Assembly: GCF_042432825.1 (NCBI RefSeq)
Contig: NZ_JBHLWN010000008.1
Span: 62,001 to 126,000 of the forward strand
Reading direction: 5' to 3'
DNA from: Gordoniibacillus chartarius
Lineage (GTDB): Bacteria; Bacillota; Bacilli; Paenibacillales; NBRC-103111
DNA length: 64,000 nucleotides
In this document: piece by piece, positions 45,101 to 54,655 of the stretch
Layout of the letters: each line of letters begins with the position of its first letter
Numbering within the stretch: position 1 is the first letter of the stretch
Translations under genes and position numbers: made by a program
The notes under the pieces: model-generated
Told to the model about the DNA's origin: nothing
Database searches by the model: none
The model's input: the letters and a program-made list of their open reading frames with translations, nothing else

Positions 45101-46399
45101 TTTCGTGCTGTCCGCCTCCGGCAGTACGCTCGCCGGATTGCGAACGAGACCGGCGATGCCGCGCCCGATCATGCCGATCAGGCTCGGCTCCTTCGTCTCG
45201 ATATAGTACATCGCTTGTTCATCCGGAGCCAGGATCAAGCCCAGCTGATGATGATCGCCTGCATAGAGCGGCCGGCTGACGAATTTCAGCTCGCCTTGCA
45301 GATTGATGACCTCCAGCTTGCTAAAGGCTGCGTTCAGCTGCAGCGCCTGGTGCAAATCGGCACGGCGGCGAACCGGCATTCCGTTGACCTTGTGAATGAT
45401 TTCCCCGGGCGCAATGCCTAGCTCCGCCGCCGTCGAATTCGGAATTACGGCGAGTACGCGCAGGCCCTTATCCGAATGCACGTAGAACGGGCTCTGCTTC
45501 TCTTCTATCCAGCGGCTGTATGCGATCAGCGCTTCATGCAGCGCGATCGTCAGCAAGGAGGCGAAGAACGCCAGCGGGCTCCAATAATGAACAGCCACGG
45601 CGAGCAATAAGACGGCTACCCCATAACCAACAAGCCAAACGGAACTCCGGCGGACTTTGTTCTGCGGCAGCGCGCTGACCGTCAGCTCCGTAAATCCGAT
45701 CATGAACGGCAGAGCGATGACCGACCAGCCTAACGCCCATCCGCCGTCAAACAGCGTCGTCCATGGCAGCGCCGCGGTACTGCCCCCGGCAGCCGGCACA
45801 ATGAGCAGCAGCGGAACCGGCCAGAAGCCCTGCAGCTGGTAGCCGCCGATGATTTTGCCGCGCTTGCCTTCATAAAACATCGGCGTCGCCATTCTGGTGC
45901 CCTGGGTGCGAATCAACGCCGCTTCAAAGACGTGCAGCACACCGACGATCGCGAGCAGCATAGCTGCGTCCGTCTGCCGAAGCGCGTCGACAACCGCCCC
46001 AAGCTCTCCCCCCGGCACCGATACCGGCAGCAGCCTCGCCACCGCCCCCAGCATGCCGATGATCCCCGCCGAGTACGCCATACACATATAACGCACCCGG
46101 AACAGCATAAGAACGATGGACACGCCCCAGAGCAGCCATATCGTCTCCTGTGCGATCGATACGCCCAGCAGCGCGAACGAGAGCGAGGCGGCAATTCCGC
46201 CCGCCGCACCCCACAGCGCCGCCCGTCCGGTCTCACCCAGAAGCGAATGGAGCCGTACAGAGAACAGCCTGCGTTCCAGCTTAATCTGTCTTCGATATTG
46301 TAAAACGACGAGAACGATCCCAACGTAGTAAAACGGATTGATCAATAGTTGTACCGCCGCCGTCAGCAGCCGAACCGGCAGTTCCGTCAGTCCATCCAT
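45089..46399 (-). CDS. minJ: MinJ-like polytopic membrane protein with PDZ domain
   Basis: 436 residues with about eight hydrophobic segments, then a PDZ domain at about 320-385 (SDKGLRVLAVIPNSTAAELG, GEIIHKVNGMPVRRRADLHQ). Bacillus MinJ has the same layout and links DivIVA to MinD at the poles and septum. In B. subtilis minJ lies close to ctpB and ftsEX, the order seen here. GGAGGAG is ten bases before the ATG. A terminator after ctpB (46440) means it is probably transcribed separately. The name rests on architecture plus synteny. Confidence 0.8.
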   Translation of the reverse strand: MDGLTELPVRLLTAAVQLLINPFYYVGIVLVVLQYRRQIKLERRLFSVRLHSLLGETGRAALWGAAGGIAASLSFALLGVSIAQETIWLLWGVSIVLMLFRVRYMCMAYSAGIIGMLGAVARLLPVSVPGGELGAVVDALRQTDAAMLLAIVGVLHVFEAALIRTQGTRMATPMFYEGKRGKIIGGYQLQGFWPVPLLLIVPAAGGSTAALPWTTLFDGGWALGWSVIALPFMIGFTELTVSALPQNKVRRSSVWLVGYGVAVLLLAVAVHYWSPLAFFASLLTIALHEALIAYSRWIEEKQSPFYVHSDKGLRVLAVIPNSTAAELGIAPGEIIHKVNGMPVRRRADLHQALQLNAAFSKLEVINLQGELKFVSRPLYAGDHHQLGLILAPDEQAMYYIETKEPSLIGMIGRGIAGLVRNPASVLPEADSTKDLS

Positions 46400-46439
46400 G
46401 AGCTACGGTCTCCTCCGCGATAAGTCGATTCCAAACAGC

Positions 46440-46480
46440 AAAAATAGGGAGGCTGACAACGTCCCTCAGCCATCCCTATA
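46440..46480 (-). terminator. Terminator of the ftsEX-ctpB operon
   Basis: Minus strand ATAGGGATGGCTGA pairs with TCAGCCTCCCTAT (one mismatch), followed by TTTTTG. Confidence 0.85.
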
Positions 46481-46545
46481 TGCATTCGACGCCGGGCCAT
46501 CTTTTCCTGCCCTGCTGCAGAGGCCAATATTGCCCTGCCCTGCTG

Positions 46546-48012
46546 TTATTTGTTTATCGCGTTCTGCATCTCCCGTACAGCGGCCTTCAGCTGCAGATCG
46601 TTGTTCGGATCCCTGATCGCGGCGATGATGGCACTCTCGAGCTTCTCCGCCGTATTCGCATCCACTTCGCCGTTCACCGGCAGGTCGTTGCCGCGCTGGA
46701 ACGTGCGTACGGCGTTCGCCGTTTTCTCGCTGAAGTAGCCGTCCGTCCGGTCCACCGGAAGCCCCAGGCCCTTCAGCATGATTTGAAGATTTTTCACATC
46801 ATCGTTGTTCATATCGTACTTCAGTACCGTCTTCTTGCTTAGCGGCGCAACCTTGAAGAATTCCGGCTGCTCGACGGCCAGATCCGGCTCGATGCCCTTC
46901 TTGTGAATCCAGTTGCCGTTCGGCGTCAGCCATTTGTAGACGGTCATCTTGATGTTGCTGCCGTCGCCCATTTCCTCCTCGAACGTCACCTGTACCGTTC
47001 CTTTGCCGTACGTCGTCTCGCCGATCAGCTTGGCACCGACGGCTTCCTTGAGGGCGCCGGCGAGAATCTCGGAGGCGGAGGCGCTGCCTTTGTTCGTCAG
47101 TACGACCACCGGGTAATTCTTCGAACCGCCTTCCGACAGCGTCGGCTCGCGGCGGCCGGCCCGGTCCTCCACCTGAACGATCGGCTTGCCCTTCGGCACG
47201 AACGGCTCCACAATATCGACGACGACGTTGAGCAGACCGCCCGGATCGTTGCGCACGTCGATGATCAGACCTTTCATGCCCTTCGACTCCAGCGTCTTCA
47301 GCTCTTCCGCGAAGCGCTTCGCCGTATTGGCAGAGAACTGGCGGATTTCGATTTTGCCGACGCCGTTCTCCAGCATTTCCCCGAACACAGTCTCCACGTC
47401 AATATTGTCGCGGACGACAATGACCTCGATCGGCTCGTTCACGCCCGAACGCAGAATGGACAGCTTCGCTTGGGTGCCTTTGGGACCGCGGATTTTGCTG
47501 ACGGCCTGATTCAGGGTCAGCCCGTCCAGCTTCTCGCCGTTAACGGAAAGAATCACGTCATGGGCATGTACGCCCGCTTTCTCTGCGGGTGACCCTTTGA
47601 TCGGCGAAACGACGACGACTTTCCCCTCTTCGACCGACACCTCGGCGCCGATGCCCTGGAACTTGGACGTGATGCTCTCGTCGAACTGAGCCGCTTCCTT
47701 CTGGTCCATGTACACCGTGAACGGATCGTCCAGCGCCTCCAGCATGCCGTTGATGGCGCCGTTGACGATTTTGTCATGGTCGACTTTATCCAGGTACTTG
47801 TTCTCCACAAGGCCGTAAGTCGTAGCGATCTTCTGCAGATCTTTCTCCGTGAGGCCTGTCGCTGACGACTTGATATTCACCGCCGCTGCGTTGGCCGCAA
47901 TGCCCTTGGCGCTGGTCACCAGCGAGGGGCTTGCAATCGTAAGCGTCAGCAGGCTGCTTGCGAACATCGCGAGGACGATGAATGCAATGACCGTTCTTCC
48001 TTTGAACAGCAC
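46546..48012 (-). CDS. ctpB: Carboxy-terminal processing protease CtpB (S41 family)
   Basis: 488 residues. N-terminal membrane helix (7-30), PDZ domain (VVSPIKGSPAEKAGVHAHDV), S41 protease core with nucleophile Ser in NKGSASASEILAGAL and general base Lys in GETTYGKGTVQV. A C-terminal peptidoglycan-binding domain follows (YDMNNDDVKNLQIMLKGLGL). It cleaves envelope proteins at or near C-termini; the Bacillus homologue acts in sporulation signalling. GTG start with AAAGGTGG upstream. Follows the LytM gene in the ftsEX operon, the order known from Bacillus apart from the inserted LytM gene. Confidence 0.93.
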   Translation of the reverse strand: MLFKGRTVIAFIVLAMFASSLLTLTIASPSLVTSAKGIAANAAAVNIKSSATGLTEKDLQKIATTYGLVENKYLDKVDHDKIVNGAINGMLEALDDPFTVYMDQKEAAQFDESITSKFQGIGAEVSVEEGKVVVVSPIKGSPAEKAGVHAHDVILSVNGEKLDGLTLNQAVSKIRGPKGTQAKLSILRSGVNEPIEVIVVRDNIDVETVFGEMLENGVGKIEIRQFSANTAKRFAEELKTLESKGMKGLIIDVRNDPGGLLNVVVDIVEPFVPKGKPIVQVEDRAGRREPTLSEGGSKNYPVVVLTNKGSASASEILAGALKEAVGAKLIGETTYGKGTVQVTFEEEMGDGSNIKMTVYKWLTPNGNWIHKKGIEPDLAVEQPEFFKVAPLSKKTVLKYDMNNDDVKNLQIMLKGLGLPVDRTDGYFSEKTANAVRTFQRGNDLPVNGEVDANTAEKLESAIIAAIRDPNNDLQLKAAVREMQNAINK

Positions 48013-48088
48013 GTGTAGGACACCACCTTTATCTGTCCCTTGTCATGGGACTCGTCCTTGTAGTATATGTCATTGCAGGCTGAAATTA

Positions 48089-49336
48089 TTAACGCAAGTA
48101 TGGCTTCGGATCGACCGGCTTCTCGTTAACGCGCACTTCAAAATGCAGATGGTTGCCCGTAGAGCGCCCCGTACTGCCGACCTCGGCGATTTTCTGGCCG
48201 CGCTTTACCGTATCGCCCTTGTTGACAAGAATGCCGCCATCGCGAATGTGGCCGTACAGCGTCCACACACCGCCGCCATGATCGATGATGACGCAGTTAC
48301 CGTATCCGCTCCACCATGATGCGACGATCACGACGCCGTTCTCCGCCGCCAGAATGCCGGTTCCCTTCGGGACGCCGAGATCGATGCCGGTATGGCCCGC
48401 ATTGGATTGGCCGTTAATCGGGTCGGTCCGCAGCCCGAAATCGGACGTCATCGGCGCTTGCTTCTCCAGCGGGTATGCAAACTTGCCTCCGCTATACGTA
48501 AAGGCGTTCGCTACGGTCGATTTGGCCGGCGTCTTGCCTTTCTTCTTCGCGGCTTCGGCTGCAGCCCTCTCCGCGTCCGCCTTCTTCTTCAGCAGCGCGG
48601 ATTCCTGGGCGGCGAATTTGACCAATTCATCCTGCTGCTCATGGGAAATTTCCTCGAGCTCCTTCTCCTTCTTGGAGAGGCTCGCGACGACAACTTCCTT
48701 CTCCTTCTCCTTCTGCTCGAGGGAGTCCTTCACAGCGTCGGTCTGGTTATACAGCTCCGTCACCTTGGCAAGCTGCTGCTCGACCTCCCCTTTCTTGACC
48801 ACGATCATGTCGCGGTCCTTCTTGTTGGAAGCGAGCACCTCTTTATCTTGGCTAACAATGGACTTCAAAGCTTCCAGCCGGTCCAGGAAGTCGCCGAAGC
48901 TGGTCGAAGCCAGCAGCACTTCCGCGTAAGAAACGAAGCCGTTCATATACATGAGCCGAAGGCGCGATTTCAGCATCTGGTCGCGGCTTGCCACCCGGGC
49001 CTCCGCATCCTCGAGCAGCTTCGCGTTCGTCTGCAGCTCGCCGGTAATCCGGTCGATATCGTTGTTGAGGCTGGTCAGCTTCTTGCCGATCTCATCGATC
49101 TGGGCGACCAGCGCATTCAGATCTTGACTTGTCTTTGCCTGTTCCTTCTGAACTTGAGCCAGCTCGTTCTGGGTAGCCGTGGCCTTCTGCTGTGCGGCAG
49201 ACTTGGCCTTCTTGAGGTCGTTCAGCTGTTTGTTGATCGCGTCCGTCGTCGTCCCGGCAAGCCCTTGCGCCGGAACGAGCAGCGAAGCCGTCAGGGCCGC
49301 GCTGACCGCGAGCGGAATCCACAAAGTTTTTTTCAC
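48089..49336 (-). CDS. EnvC-like murein hydrolase (activator): coiled coil plus LytM/M23 domain
   Basis: 415 residues from a GTG with GAGGAGA eight bases upstream. Signal peptide (1-27), long coiled coil (about 30-260, Lys/Glu/Gln-rich), then LytM domain. Metal and catalytic positions are visible: GHTGIDLG (His, Asp), TLYGHI (His) and GNHLHFEV (His-x-His). The full motif set suggests an active endopeptidase, unlike degenerate EnvC. Directly follows ftsX (40 bases). FtsEX activates such coiled-coil hydrolases or activators (EnvC in E. coli, CwlO in Bacillus), so this is the probable FtsEX-controlled enzyme here. Confidence 0.92.
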   Translation of the reverse strand: MKKTLWIPLAVSAALTASLLVPAQGLAGTTTDAINKQLNDLKKAKSAAQQKATATQNELAQVQKEQAKTSQDLNALVAQIDEIGKKLTSLNNDIDRITGELQTNAKLLEDAEARVASRDQMLKSRLRLMYMNGFVSYAEVLLASTSFGDFLDRLEALKSIVSQDKEVLASNKKDRDMIVVKKGEVEQQLAKVTELYNQTDAVKDSLEQKEKEKEVVVASLSKKEKELEEISHEQQDELVKFAAQESALLKKKADAERAAAEAAKKKGKTPAKSTVANAFTYSGGKFAYPLEKQAPMTSDFGLRTDPINGQSNAGHTGIDLGVPKGTGILAAENGVVIVASWWSGYGNCVIIDHGGGVWTLYGHIRDGGILVNKGDTVKRGQKIAEVGSTGRSTGNHLHFEVRVNEKPVDPKPYLR

Positions 49337-49376
49337 CGATTGATCTCCTCTCCGTGCCTCTGCCTCGCAGCCGAAG

Positions 49377-50294
49377 CTACACGCGCAAATATTTGCGCAC
49401 CGACAGCAGGCTTCCCCATACTCCAATGATAACGCCGAGCCCAAGCAGGAACCCGCCCAGCGTAAGGCCGATGTCTTCGAACGGCAGCAGCTTGATCATT
49501 AACAAGCTCAACTCGAGCTGACTTACATTGAGTAGCGCCCAATAGCCGTAGAGCAGCGCCCCTACCGGAATCAGCGAGCCGAGCAGCCCCAGCAGCGCGC
49601 CTTCGACAAAGAACGGCCAGCGGATAAACGCATTCGTGGCGCCGACGAGCTTCATAATCGAAATCTCCCGGCGGCGGTTAATAATCGTCAGCTTGATCGT
49701 GTTGGCAATCAAGAAAATCGATGTGACCGCCAGCAGCAGCACCAGGACAAGCCCGACATTGCGGACGATCTCCGTGACGCGGAACATCGTCTCCACCTGG
49801 CCCTTGCCGTAACTGACCTTATAGATCGGCGGCGGGAATTCGCCTTCGTTCAACCCCTCGATCGCAGCCGCGGCGGTACCGACCTGGTGCGGATCGGTGA
49901 CCTCGACCGTGAACGAATCGTTAAGCGGATTGTTTTCTCCTTCGAAGCCTTCCAGCAGATCGGCCCCGCTCTCGCCAAGACGCTGACGGAGGAATTCCAG
50001 GCCCTCCGCCTTGGAGACGAAGGTGACGGTCGATACTTGCGGGATTTCTTTGATTTTCTCCTCCAGGACGTCGATCGTCTCTTGGGAGGTATCCACCTCA
50101 AGGTAGACCTTAATCTCTACCTGGCTCTCAATTTGCTGGGTTAAGTAGTTTACATTCAACGACAGAAGCAGGAACAAGCCGAGAATGAACAGCGAGATCG
50201 AGATCGAGCTGACCGAAGCGAAGGTCATCCAGCCATTGCGGGCGACGTTCTTCGTGCCTTCCCGCAGATGGCGGAGCAGCGTGCTAATCTTCAT
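49377..50294 (-). CDS. ftsX: Cell-division ABC transporter-like permease FtsX
   Basis: 305 residues, four helices. The N-terminal MKISTLLRHLREGTKNVARNG precedes TM1, the extracytoplasmic loop lies at about 45-165, and a three-helix C-terminal part includes the NRRREISIMKLVGATNAFIRWPF motif of the FtsX/MacB superfamily. With FtsE it transmits ATP hydrolysis to outside murein hydrolases rather than transporting. The start at 50294 has GGGGAG upstream and overlaps ftsE by 11 bases. A longer frame from 50327 is not supported. Confidence 0.95.
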   Translation of the reverse strand: MKISTLLRHLREGTKNVARNGWMTFASVSSISISLFILGLFLLLSLNVNYLTQQIESQVEIKVYLEVDTSQETIDVLEEKIKEIPQVSTVTFVSKAEGLEFLRQRLGESGADLLEGFEGENNPLNDSFTVEVTDPHQVGTAAAAIEGLNEGEFPPPIYKVSYGKGQVETMFRVTEIVRNVGLVLVLLLAVTSIFLIANTIKLTIINRRREISIMKLVGATNAFIRWPFFVEGALLGLLGSLIPVGALLYGYWALLNVSQLELSLLMIKLLPFEDIGLTLGGFLLGLGVIIGVWGSLLSVRKYLRV

Positions 50295-50970
50295 AGCCGT
50301 ACTCCCCTCGTACTTCGTCCCGCGCAATCTGGCCCTGCTCGATCGCGATTACACGCTTGCGCATCGTGTTGACGATTTCTTTGTTGTGGGTAGCCATGAC
50401 GATCGTCGCGCCGCGGTAATTGATCTCCTCAAGCAGCTTCATAATGCCCCAGGACGTTTCCGGGTCGAGGTTCCCGGTAGGCTCGTCCGCGATAATGACG
50501 GCCGGATTGTTGACGATCGCCCGGGCGATCGCCACACGTTGCTGCTCGCCGCCGGACAGCTGGGTCGGCAGCGAATCGGCCTTTTCCTTCAGCTTGACGA
50601 GCTCCAGCACTTCCATCGTGCGTTTCTTGATGTGCTTCTTCGGCGCTTCGATAACCTCCATGGCGAAGGCGATATTCTCATAAGCGGTCAGCTTCGGGAG
50701 CAGGCGATAGTCCTGGAAAATAACCCCGATGTTCCGCCGGACGAACGGAATTTTGCGCTGCTTCAGCCTTTCCAGATTGAAGCCGTTGACGAAAATTTGA
50801 CCTTTGGTCGGGCGCTCTTCTCTATACATCAATTTCATGAATGTCGATTTTCCTGCGCCGGAAGGGCCGACGACGTAGACGAAATCGCCGGCGTTCACCT
50901 TGATGCTGATGCCGCGCAGGGCGTTCGTGCCGTCCGAATACGTCTTCCAGACATCGTGCATTTCGATCAA
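50284..50970 (-). CDS. ftsE: Cell-division ABC ATPase FtsE
   Basis: About 228 residues. Walker A VVGPSGAGKSTFMKL, Q-loop VIFQDYRLLP, signature QLSGGEQQRVAIARAI, Walker B VIIADEPTGNLDPETS, H-loop MATHNKEIV. The TTG at 50970 gives MIEMHDVW, aligning with Bacillus FtsE (MIEMKEVY), and AGGA is ten bases upstream. A GTG three codons earlier is the alternative. First gene of ftsEX-LytM-ctpB, with an extended -10 (TGC-TATAAT) about 95 bases upstream. Confidence 0.96.
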   Translation of the reverse strand: MIEMHDVWKTYSDGTNALRGISIKVNAGDFVYVVGPSGAGKSTFMKLMYREERPTKGQIFVNGFNLERLKQRKIPFVRRNIGVIFQDYRLLPKLTAYENIAFAMEVIEAPKKHIKKRTMEVLELVKLKEKADSLPTQLSGGEQQRVAIARAIVNNPAVIIADEPTGNLDPETSWGIMKLLEEINYRGATIVMATHNKEIVNTMRKRVIAIEQGQIARDEVRGEYGYED

Positions 50971-51316
50971 TCGGATCACATCCTGTATTTTATAGCTTTA
51001 CTTACTTCGACAGCGGGCGCTAAAGTCCTGCGAAAGATGCGCATTTTCAACACTTTTTCACATTATAGCATCGTTTGGACAGGGGTTGGGGCGCTTCGGG
51101 CTTGTAATATTTGCCTTCCGGCGGGCTTATATATGTATAGACGGGGATAAAGGCTGACGAGGGCGTTGGCGGTGCGGACAGGCTGATCGCCGGTTGCGGG
51201 ATGGGGTGGCGGGGCGCTGGCGGGTGGAGCCTTAACGTACTAATCTCATGCGGTATCTCGGATCATTCAAAATATAGCAAGCTAGCCGGTTACACGGGAG
51301 GAGGGAGATCGAGCCA
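50971..51316. other. Divergent intergenic region, ftsE and vanW-like gene
   Basis: Contains the ftsE -10 (ATTATA on the plus strand at 51062-51067, extended TGC). The rest is G-rich without a clear promoter for the rightward gene. Confidence 0.5.
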
Positions 51317-52774
51317 ATGAACCTATCGATAAACTGGCTCCGGCCCATCGGCTTGGCGCTGCTGGCCGCTCTGCTGCTCGCCGTCGGCGGGCTGGCCGCC
51401 TATGGCGCGCAGAGCACCTTGCCGGACAGGCTGACCGTGTCCGGCTGGGACGTCGGCGGCATGTCCTATGCCGCCTTCGAGGCCGAGCTGCAGGCGCGCG
51501 AGGCCGCGCTGCTCGGCACGCCCGTGCGGCTTCGCGCGAGCGTGGACGGGCTGGCGCCGCTGACCGTGACCTACGGTCAGCTCGGCGCCCGGACGAGCGC
51601 AGCGGCGCTGCGCTCGGAGCTCGAGCGCCTGCGCCACGGCTCGCCGTGGGCGCGGGCGCAGGAGCGCTGGCGGCTGCGCGGCGCCGCGCTCCAGCTCGAG
51701 GTGACGCTGCCGGAGGCAGGCGTCACCGGGGCGCTGCGGCCCGCGTGGGGGCCGCTGTACACGGCGCAGCCGGTCGACGCGCGGCGCGTCATCTCGGCGG
51801 ACGACCGCGTCAGCTACGCCGCCGGGGTGAGCGTGCCGCGCGTCGACGCGCCGAAGCTGCGCGAGGCGCTGCTCGCGGCGGCGCCCCGCATCGCGGCGCT
51901 CGGCCCGGACGCGCGGCCGGCTGCTCCGGTGGAGCTCGGCGTCCCGATCGTGCAGGAACAGCCGCGTATCACGGAGGCGGCTCTCCGCCAAGAAGGAATC
52001 GAGCGCAAATTCGCTCAGTTCACGACCCTCTATACGGGCTCGTCGGCCGGCCGGCAGCACAATATCGAGTCTGCGGCGGCCATTGTGAACGATATGGTGC
52101 TGAAGCCGGGCGACGTATTCGACTACGGCAAGGTGATTGAGGAGACGGAGCGCAAATTCGGTTTCCAGGAGGCTCCCGTCATTATCGACGGCAAGATCGT
52201 GCCGGGAATCGGCGGCGGCATCTGCCAAGTATCGACGACGCTGTATAACGCCGTGCTGCGCGGCGGTCTCGAAGTCGTGGAGCGCCGCAGCCATTCGCTG
52301 CCGATCTCTTACGTGCCGATGGGGCAGGATGCGACATTTTCCAGCGGGTGGATTAATTTCCGGTTTCGCAATAATACGGGCCGCAGTCTCCTGATCCGCA
52401 CGTCGGCGGAGAACGGCCGGCTCACGGTCAAGCTGTTCGGTACGGCGCCGGAGGACATTACCTACGAGGTGCAGTCCAAAATCGTCAAAACGATCGAGCC
52501 CCCGGTCAAATACGTACGCAATCCGGCGCTCCGGATCGGAGAGCAGCGGAAGATCATGGACGGCAAGCGGGGGTTTGTTGTCGAGACAACCCGTTACAAG
52601 AAGCAAAACGGCCAAATCATCGGCGAAGAGCTCGTTTCCCGGGACACGTACTCCGCTCAGCCTGCTCTAATTGGGACTAACTCCGGTGCGAAAGCGGCGG
52701 ACGGCAGCGATGACAGCGGGCAGGCTCCCTCCCGACGTGTCGAGGACGGCGTCCAAGGGCCGAAATTCCGGTAA
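51317..52774 (+). CDS. VanW-family exported protein
   Basis: 485 residues. N-terminal membrane helix or signal (about 9-30). A long, Ala/Arg-rich region (35-215) resembling the PG_binding_4-type segment is followed by the VanW domain, whose core is PGIGGGICQVSTTLYNAVLRG, and by a short G5-like tail. VanW proteins occur in some vancomycin-resistance clusters and widely in Firmicutes; the biochemical role is unsettled, probably cell-wall related. GGAGGAGGGAG precedes the ATG. The central region is notably richer in GC and Ala than the VanW domain. Confidence 0.9.
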   Translation: MNLSINWLRPIGLALLAALLLAVGGLAAYGAQSTLPDRLTVSGWDVGGMSYAAFEAELQAREAALLGTPVRLRASVDGLAPLTVTYGQLGARTSAAALRSELERLRHGSPWARAQERWRLRGAALQLEVTLPEAGVTGALRPAWGPLYTAQPVDARRVISADDRVSYAAGVSVPRVDAPKLREALLAAAPRIAALGPDARPAAPVELGVPIVQEQPRITEAALRQEGIERKFAQFTTLYTGSSAGRQHNIESAAAIVNDMVLKPGDVFDYGKVIEETERKFGFQEAPVIIDGKIVPGIGGGICQVSTTLYNAVLRGGLEVVERRSHSLPISYVPMGQDATFSSGWINFRFRNNTGRSLLIRTSAENGRLTVKLFGTAPEDITYEVQSKIVKTIEPPVKYVRNPALRIGEQRKIMDGKRGFVVETTRYKKQNGQIIGEELVSRDTYSAQPALIGTNSGAKAADGSDDSGQAPSRRVEDGVQGPKFR

Positions 52775-52800
52775 CTTCTCAACCGACATAGATCGTTACA

Positions 52801-52841
52801 GGTCATATGACTCTAGGAACTAGGTCATTATGACTTTTTTT
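52801..52841 (+). terminator. Terminator of the VanW gene
   Basis: GGTCATATGAC pairs with GGTCATTATGAC (one bulge) around an 11-base loop, followed by TTTTTTTG. Confidence 0.7.
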
Positions 52842-52854
52842 GTTTATTGTTAGT

Positions 52855-52882
52855 CTTGTCAGACACGAACGTGTCGGCACAA
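52855..52882. promoter_or_regulatory. Inverted repeat upstream of the DUF1700 gene
   Basis: GACACGAACGTGTC (perfect arms) sits inside a wider CTTGT...ACAAG repeat, about 30 bases before the start codon. Possible operator or leader hairpin. No regulator gene adjacent. Confidence 0.45.
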
Positions 52883-52909
52883 GCTAGATGGTCGAGGAGG
52901 ATTCCCACC

Positions 52910-53746
52910 ATGGGTAAAATGGAATATTTCAGGGAGCTGGAGTACCGATTGCGCGGTCTCCCCGAGCGGGAGCGTCAAAATATTATAGCGGTCTATGAAG
53001 AGCTGTTCCAGAAAGCGGAGGAGAATGGCAAAAGCGAAAACGACATCGTCGATTCGCTCGGCTTTCCCCGGGTACCAAACTGGGATACGGTTAATGCCAA
53101 AGGCGATTCGGGCGCGGGGGTTGACCGCTCCCGGACCGAAGCACGCCCCGGCCATCCGCAAGAGCCCATATCGGACCCGGAGCGCTCCGCCGCTCCAGCT
53201 AATTTCGAGTCGCCGCGCGACCAGAGTTTCGATCCTGCAGCGCCGCATGTGAAGCCGCCGTTGCAGCCGCCAACAGCGCCATCTGCCGCTGCGCCGCAGG
53301 GAGGGGCCGGCATCCGGTCGTTCATTCCGCCGTATACGCCGCCCTCCACGCCTGCGCCTCCGGTTTCGCCGCAGTACCGCGACACCGGATTCGCGCCGCC
53401 GCCTTACCGCGAGAAGCCCGGCAGCGGAGCCAAACCGTGGATAGCCGGCCTGGCGCTCGGCTTCTTTAACCTCGTATTTATTATCGGCCCTTACCTGGGC
53501 TTGCTCGGCTGCCTGTTCGGCTTGTGGGTAACGGCGATCCTCCTGCTGTTCTCGCCGCTGCTCGCCCTGATCGGCACCGGCATCCCGAACGACAACGAGA
53601 CGATGCTGCTGCTTATCTTCGGCAGCATCGGGCTGTTCGGCGCCGGATTGATGCTGACGATTATTTTGCAGTTCATTTCGAAGTGGTTTTTCAAGCTTTC
53701 CTGCATGTACGTCAAATTTAACTGGAATATCATTAAGGGGGCCTGA
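52910..53746 (+). CDS. DUF1700/HAAS-domain membrane protein
   Basis: 278 residues from an ATG with GAGGAGG upstream. The N-terminal 50 residues (EYFRELEYRLRGLPERERQN, ENDIVDSLGFP) form the HAAS/DUF1700 helical domain. A Pro/Ala-rich linker (about 60-165) and two or three helices follow (LALGFFNLVFIIGPYLGLLG, LWVTAILLLFSPLLALIG). Such proteins pair with DUF4097 proteins and often PadR regulators; function unknown, probably envelope-stress related. Seven bases separate its stop from the next start. Confidence 0.85.
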   Translation: MGKMEYFRELEYRLRGLPERERQNIIAVYEELFQKAEENGKSENDIVDSLGFPRVPNWDTVNAKGDSGAGVDRSRTEARPGHPQEPISDPERSAAPANFESPRDQSFDPAAPHVKPPLQPPTAPSAAAPQGGAGIRSFIPPYTPPSTPAPPVSPQYRDTGFAPPPYREKPGSGAKPWIAGLALGFFNLVFIIGPYLGLLGCLFGLWVTAILLLFSPLLALIGTGIPNDNETMLLLIFGSIGLFGAGLMLTIILQFISKWFFKLSCMYVKFNWNIIKGA

Positions 53747-53752
53747 CCTGTC

Positions 53753-54655
53753 ATGCGAATAGTCAAAGGTTTCGTGTTTGCCGTCGGTCTCCTCTGTGTG
53801 ATCGTCGGGACCGTCGGCGTGGTGTGGGTGGTGGACGCTTCCGGCATGCGGAATGAGAACTCGTCGAGCGCCGAATTCGACTTTACCAAATCCGTCGATG
53901 CCTCCGGCATCCGTGCGCTGCAAATCGATACGGACATCAGCGAAGTTGTTTTCACTCCGTCCCAAACGAACGAAATTACCGCCCATTTTACGGGCAAATC
54001 GCCGGAGAAGAGCAAGAGCCGCTGGCAGCTCGACGCAGAGACGAACAACGGCACTTGGGTCGTGAAGGCTCAGCACGAGGGCTCGGACTTTAATTTCGGC
54101 CTTGATATCCGGCAGCTTCGGGACATCATTGCCACCGGCATCTTCACAAGCAACCACAAGCTGGAAATTTCCCTGCCGCCCAAGGCTTACGACAAGATCG
54201 CCGTCGAGACCGATACCGGGCGCATTCAGCTAGGCGAGCTTACCGCTGATGTGCTGGATGTGGATTCGTCGACCGGCTCGATCGCCGTAGATTCCTTTAC
54301 CGGCAAAAAAATCACGCTGCAAACCGACACCGGCGCCATCCGCTTCAACAAAACGGTCGCCACGGACCAGGTTCAGGCCGAATCCAGCACCGGCCGTATC
54401 GAAGGCGACCTGAAGCAGCTTGCCTCGCCGGTTTCGCTGCAAACCGATACCGGCGCCGTCTATCTTGACGTACCGGGTACGTCCGACGCGTTGTTTAACC
54501 TTTCGAACGACACCGGCAGCATCGACCTCAACGCTTCGAGGGACGTATCGTATGAAACGGAAGAGGAGCACCATGTCGTCGCGAAGCTCGGCACCGGCGC
54601 TTATCGCGTCAAGATCGAATCCAGCACCGGGGCGATTACGGTGAATGCACGGTGA
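53753..54655 (+). CDS. DUF4097-family beta-helix-like surface protein
   Basis: 300 residues. N-terminal helix (about 5-27) anchors a repetitive beta domain. The motif VxTDTGxIxLxxL recurs: VETDTGRIQLGELTADVLDV, LQTDTGAIRFNKTVAT, AESSTGRIEGDLKQL, LQTDTGAVYLDVPG, NDTGSIDLNASRD and ESSTGAITVNAR, about one every 20-25 residues, consistent with a right-handed beta-helix. The family includes Bacillus LiaG-type proteins. It likely works with the HAAS protein at the membrane. GGGGGCC upstream; terminator follows. Confidence 0.88.
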   Translation: MRIVKGFVFAVGLLCVIVGTVGVVWVVDASGMRNENSSSAEFDFTKSVDASGIRALQIDTDISEVVFTPSQTNEITAHFTGKSPEKSKSRWQLDAETNNGTWVVKAQHEGSDFNFGLDIRQLRDIIATGIFTSNHKLEISLPPKAYDKIAVETDTGRIQLGELTADVLDVDSSTGSIAVDSFTGKKITLQTDTGAIRFNKTVATDQVQAESSTGRIEGDLKQLASPVSLQTDTGAVYLDVPGTSDALFNLSNDTGSIDLNASRDVSYETEEEHHVVAKLGTGAYRVKIESSTGAITVNAR

